This document shows, in pieces, positions 60,928 through 64,000 of a DNA stretch of 64,000 bases. Made by a program: the position numbers and the translations under genes. The notes under the pieces were generated by a model. It saw nothing but the letters and a program-made list of their open reading frames with translations, ran no database searches and was not told where the DNA came from. Source of the stretch: Sphagnum compactum (Eukaryota; Bryophyta; Sphagnopsida; Sphagnales); the NCBI GenBank assembly GCA_965153455.1, contig OZ234504.1, positions 124,001 to 188,000 on the forward strand, in the 5' to 3' direction. How positions within the stretch are numbered: position 1 is the stretch's first letter; every line of letters starts with the position of its first letter.

Positions 60928-63393
60928 GAAATCGTGAATGAAATCAAAAAAAGTGCGGTTTAACTCATAGACCACACCATATCATTGTTGCATGTTATTG
61001 CAACAAATGTATGAGGTATTTAACTTTCCAAGGCAAATGAAGTCATGCATCTCGGCATGGTATTTCATTACGTCAATGATGGACTTGGTAATTCATTGCA
61101 CTAAATGAAGGATTGGCATGAAAAGATGTTAGAACATGGAAATATCCGTAAAAAGAAAGCTCATGAATAAAAAAAACACAAATTTGTTTGTACTTATCCT
61201 CCATTTTAATCTTCCATTATTAAAATGTGCATCATATTACAATTGTGTCAAAAAATAGATTATTTATGTGTTAATGGGTTGATTTTTGTATCAATGAACA
61301 TATAGGGTTTGAAAGTTAAAGTCACATTATTAAGGTTATATAACACATATCTTCTAAAACTCCCAAACAAGAATATTTCACTTAAACATCATATAAAGGT
61401 GGGTATTACAAGTCAATTGTACAATAATCACCAAGTCAATATGCAGGTAATGCTTACCCGTTTTGTTTTGTGGCATTTAATTGGTATTACATGTAGGTAT
61501 TCCAAGGTTTAAGGTATATCATAATTAAAGGTTAATGAACACTAATACAAGTATTGCACATAATTTCATATCTTTTTTGGCTATTAATTATGTTAGATAA
61601 AGGTATTGCAAATTCCCTACTCCTTCCAAAGAGGGATTTGACCACTTAATGCAAGTATTGTCTACCTTTTTCATTAGAATGATGATTTGCTTTACTTATA
61701 AATATCATTTGGATATTTCTTATTGCATTCAGTCCATTAAATATAGGTATTGCATTTGGTGAACAAGATCCCCCTAAGTAAACCTAGATGGTGAGGGATT
61801 AAGTTTTTGTAATACCTGCATAATAAATTTTTATTAACCAAAAAGGGGCTTTTGGTGAGGGTACACAATATAGATTTATGCAGGTATAATGATAAGTTTA
61901 CTATGGTAGATTGGTAATATTACATTATAGTAATAAAGGTAAAATTACCTTAATGATCACCTTAACACTCACTATAAACGATGTAGGTATTGCAAATTAA
62001 GGTTTGAAAAAATTAAGACATGCCCATAGTTAATGTTTACACCTAAAGATGAAAGTATTGATGATTGGTTTTTTTTTTAAAAATAGGTATCTTTTGGATA
62101 TGTCCTATTGTTTTTATACACTAAATGCAAGTATTGCATTTGGTAAACAAGATGATCTTACATAACCTTAGATGATGGGGGAATAGGTTTTTGCATTATG
62201 AAATCAAGGGGGGTTACATAACATAGGGTGATACGGTATGGTATTACAAATTGAAAACTTTAACCCTCATCATGTAAACATTACAACCTAATGGATGCAT
62301 AGGTTTAAATTTGAAAAATTAAGCAAACCTATATAATGAACCTTAAAATGTTGAATTAAAACCTTTGAATGTAACAAGAAATCCTTACATTGATTCTAAA
62401 TTAAATAAACACAAAAAAAATTGGTTGCATAACTTCAATGGTGGAATTTAACAATTTTTTTAGAACTAAGTGTTAAATCTAATTTTGGAATTATTTTTGC
62501 ATAACCCTAAATTGTGTACATACTATCAACTTATGTTTTAAACCTAATTAGGGGGGGGACCTCAACTAGTAGGAAGGTTTTTTTATCATTCATACATTTG
62601 TCATGGAATCACATTCATTCTCCTTTCCTTTAATGAAAAAGAAAAGAAAAATAGGAACCTCGTTAAATATATGTGTGTATGTGAATAGATAAATTCACTT
62701 TAAAAATATTCCATGAAAATAATATAAATGTTAGGAAAAAGGTTACCTCAAAATAATTAATGACAAAAAGGTGGGCTTAATTTCCCTAAACCCAATGTCC
62801 CCCCTATTTATTTGAAACATATATTAAGCAAAAGTTTAGATTAGGGTAATGGAACATGAACATGAATTGGTTGATATGTGGGTATTGCAGTTTGAAACAT
62901 TTTATGGAGAACCCAACCATAAACAAGACAAGATCAAAAGTTTACAATATTTGCATAGACAAACCAATTTATGCACCAAAGGGTCCTTTCATGAAAATGG
63001 GCAATGTAATTATATAAAAATATTAAATTACATTTTTTTGTTAAGGTTATTGTGCGAGTATTTCATGAAAAGGATAATGAAGGTATTACTTAAATGCTCT
63101 AGCATGGCCACAGAATGTGCGAACCTTATTAGATGAAGGTATTGTTCATTTGGTTTATAGTAAATGTAATCTATTTGTAATGGATGGGGGTATTATGTGT
63201 AACGTGGCATAAGATTAACCCAAAATCTACAAATCCTAAAATTAGAGGTCAAAATTAAAACAAGTGGATTGATACAAAAATGTTCAAGTAACCACATTAT
63301 AAAAAGGATGGTGACAAAAATATATCATCCTAAGTTAATATATAATGGTTCGATACAAAATGGTGTATACATGCACTAAAACTATATCTAGAA
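60928..63393. other. AT-rich DNA with scattered GTATTGCA words, no gene seen
   Basis: The word GGTATTGCA or AGTATTGCA recurs near 61548, 61601, 61748, 61985, 62133 and 62885, with near forms at 61656, 62054 and 63138. Longer similarity joins about 61745-61820 and 62130-62200 (ATTGCATTTGGTGAACAAGA-like). ORFs are short and without domains. Confidence 0.5.
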
Positions 63394-64000
63394 TTATTCC
63401 TCTAAGGAAGATGAATTAGAAGGAATGCCCATACTAATGCAATACTTTGTTACAACATCTACAACTTTTGTTGCATGGTGATGAGTAAATTGTTGATGAT
63501 GCTCAAGCGCAAGTCGAATTGCATTTGCAACAAAAGCCTCCTTTGTTGTGCCTTGAAGCCCAACACAAGAAAACAAAAAAAACAAATTACATTCCAATGT
63601 TAAAATGCAAACAATGTTTTTAAAAATATATATAAGTATGGAAATATAACACCCATGAATGATTTCGGAATCCTGATACTTGGATATTGCATCCATTTCT
63701 GACTCAGTTGCATTTATTGGACTCCAACGTCCAATTCCGAACGCCCCATGCAACTTTCAAAGGTTTTGCATAAGCAATTTTACTTGCCCAAATTATTTCA
63801 ACAAGGTTTTCATCCTTTTCAAGGCGTGCCCATGCATTTTGTGGGATGAACCCCATTCCCATTGCCAGAATCCCAATGATGCCCAACATGATTTTTGAGA
63901 CTAAACGTACCAACAAAGGCTGTTTAACCTATTCCATTTGTTGCACTTGGGCTTGGAGTTCATCCCATTTTAACTCTACTTTCTTTTCCACTTTATCGAA
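63394..64000 (-). pseudogene. Unrecognised broken gene running off the window end
   Basis: Minus-strand reading from 64000: DKVEKKVELKWDELQAQVQQ, TAG at 63931-63929, then LVRLVSKIMLGIIGILAMGM and QNAWARLEKDENLVEIIWAS, a likely frameshift near 63745 into INATESEMDAISKYQDSEII, a possible intron, and TTKEAFVANAIRLALEHHQQ to a stop at 63394. The pieces suggest a helical protein with an amphipathic coiled start and one hydrophobic segment. I do not recognise the family. Two apparent lesions suggest a relic, though the true exon structure upstream is outside the window. Confidence 0.35.

Noticed and set aside
1-64000. CRISPR arrays, bacterial operons, phage genes or tRNA/rRNA genes
   Set aside because: None seen by eye. 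The repeats lack the spacer regularity of CRISPR and the coding regions are intron-containing plant genes. A tRNA scan would be needed to exclude a single tRNA.

Overview
The window is nuclear DNA from a land plant. It has GT-AG introns, plant-type genes (tropinone-reductase-like SDR, drug/metabolite-superfamily sugar-phosphate transporter, NB-ARC immune receptor), Ty1/copia, hAT and MULE transposon remnants, and long AT-rich intergenic DNA. An NB-ARC protein with a helical-repeat C-terminus instead of LRRs, and MULE and hAT remnants of a kind I associate with early-diverging plants, make a non-flowering vascular plant (fern, lycophyte or gymnosperm) more likely than an angiosperm. That is inference; I cannot name the species.

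Layout: 0-1.2 kb, decayed copia-type gag. 1.3-8.9 kb, gene-poor with small tandem duplications and a GC-rich repeat-like block. 8.9-11.4 kb, a five-exon tropinone-reductase-like SDR that looks like a pseudogene. 12.9-13.3 kb, GC-rich minisatellite. 13.9-14.7 kb, an 824-bp non-autonomous hAT element with perfect 8-bp target duplication and a shortened transposase ORF. 17.7-20.6 kb, dispersed repeats and two minisatellites. 22.0-23.1 kb, an intact intronless transporter gene with a GC-rich 5' region. 25-30 kb, repeats. 30.1-31.8 kb, a six-exon gene for a small two-repeat protein of unknown function. 34.4-39.7 kb (minus strand), a five-exon, 1112-residue NB-ARC / armadillo-like / TPR gene. 44-55 kb, a roughly 2.6-kb repeat present three times (the middle copy broken by an insertion), two copies of which carry decayed exons related to the receptor's TPR part. 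55-57.7 kb, simple tandem repeats. 58.5-60.9 kb, a decayed MULE transposase interleaved with inverted 102-104-bp repeat arrays. 63.4-64 kb, an unrecognised broken gene running off the end.

Only three genes look intact: the transporter, the two-repeat protein and the NB-ARC receptor. There is no operon-like linkage. The main local story is the receptor and the tandem relics of its relatives about 5-15 kb upstream of it, which points to birth-and-death evolution of an immune-receptor cluster in transposon-rich DNA.
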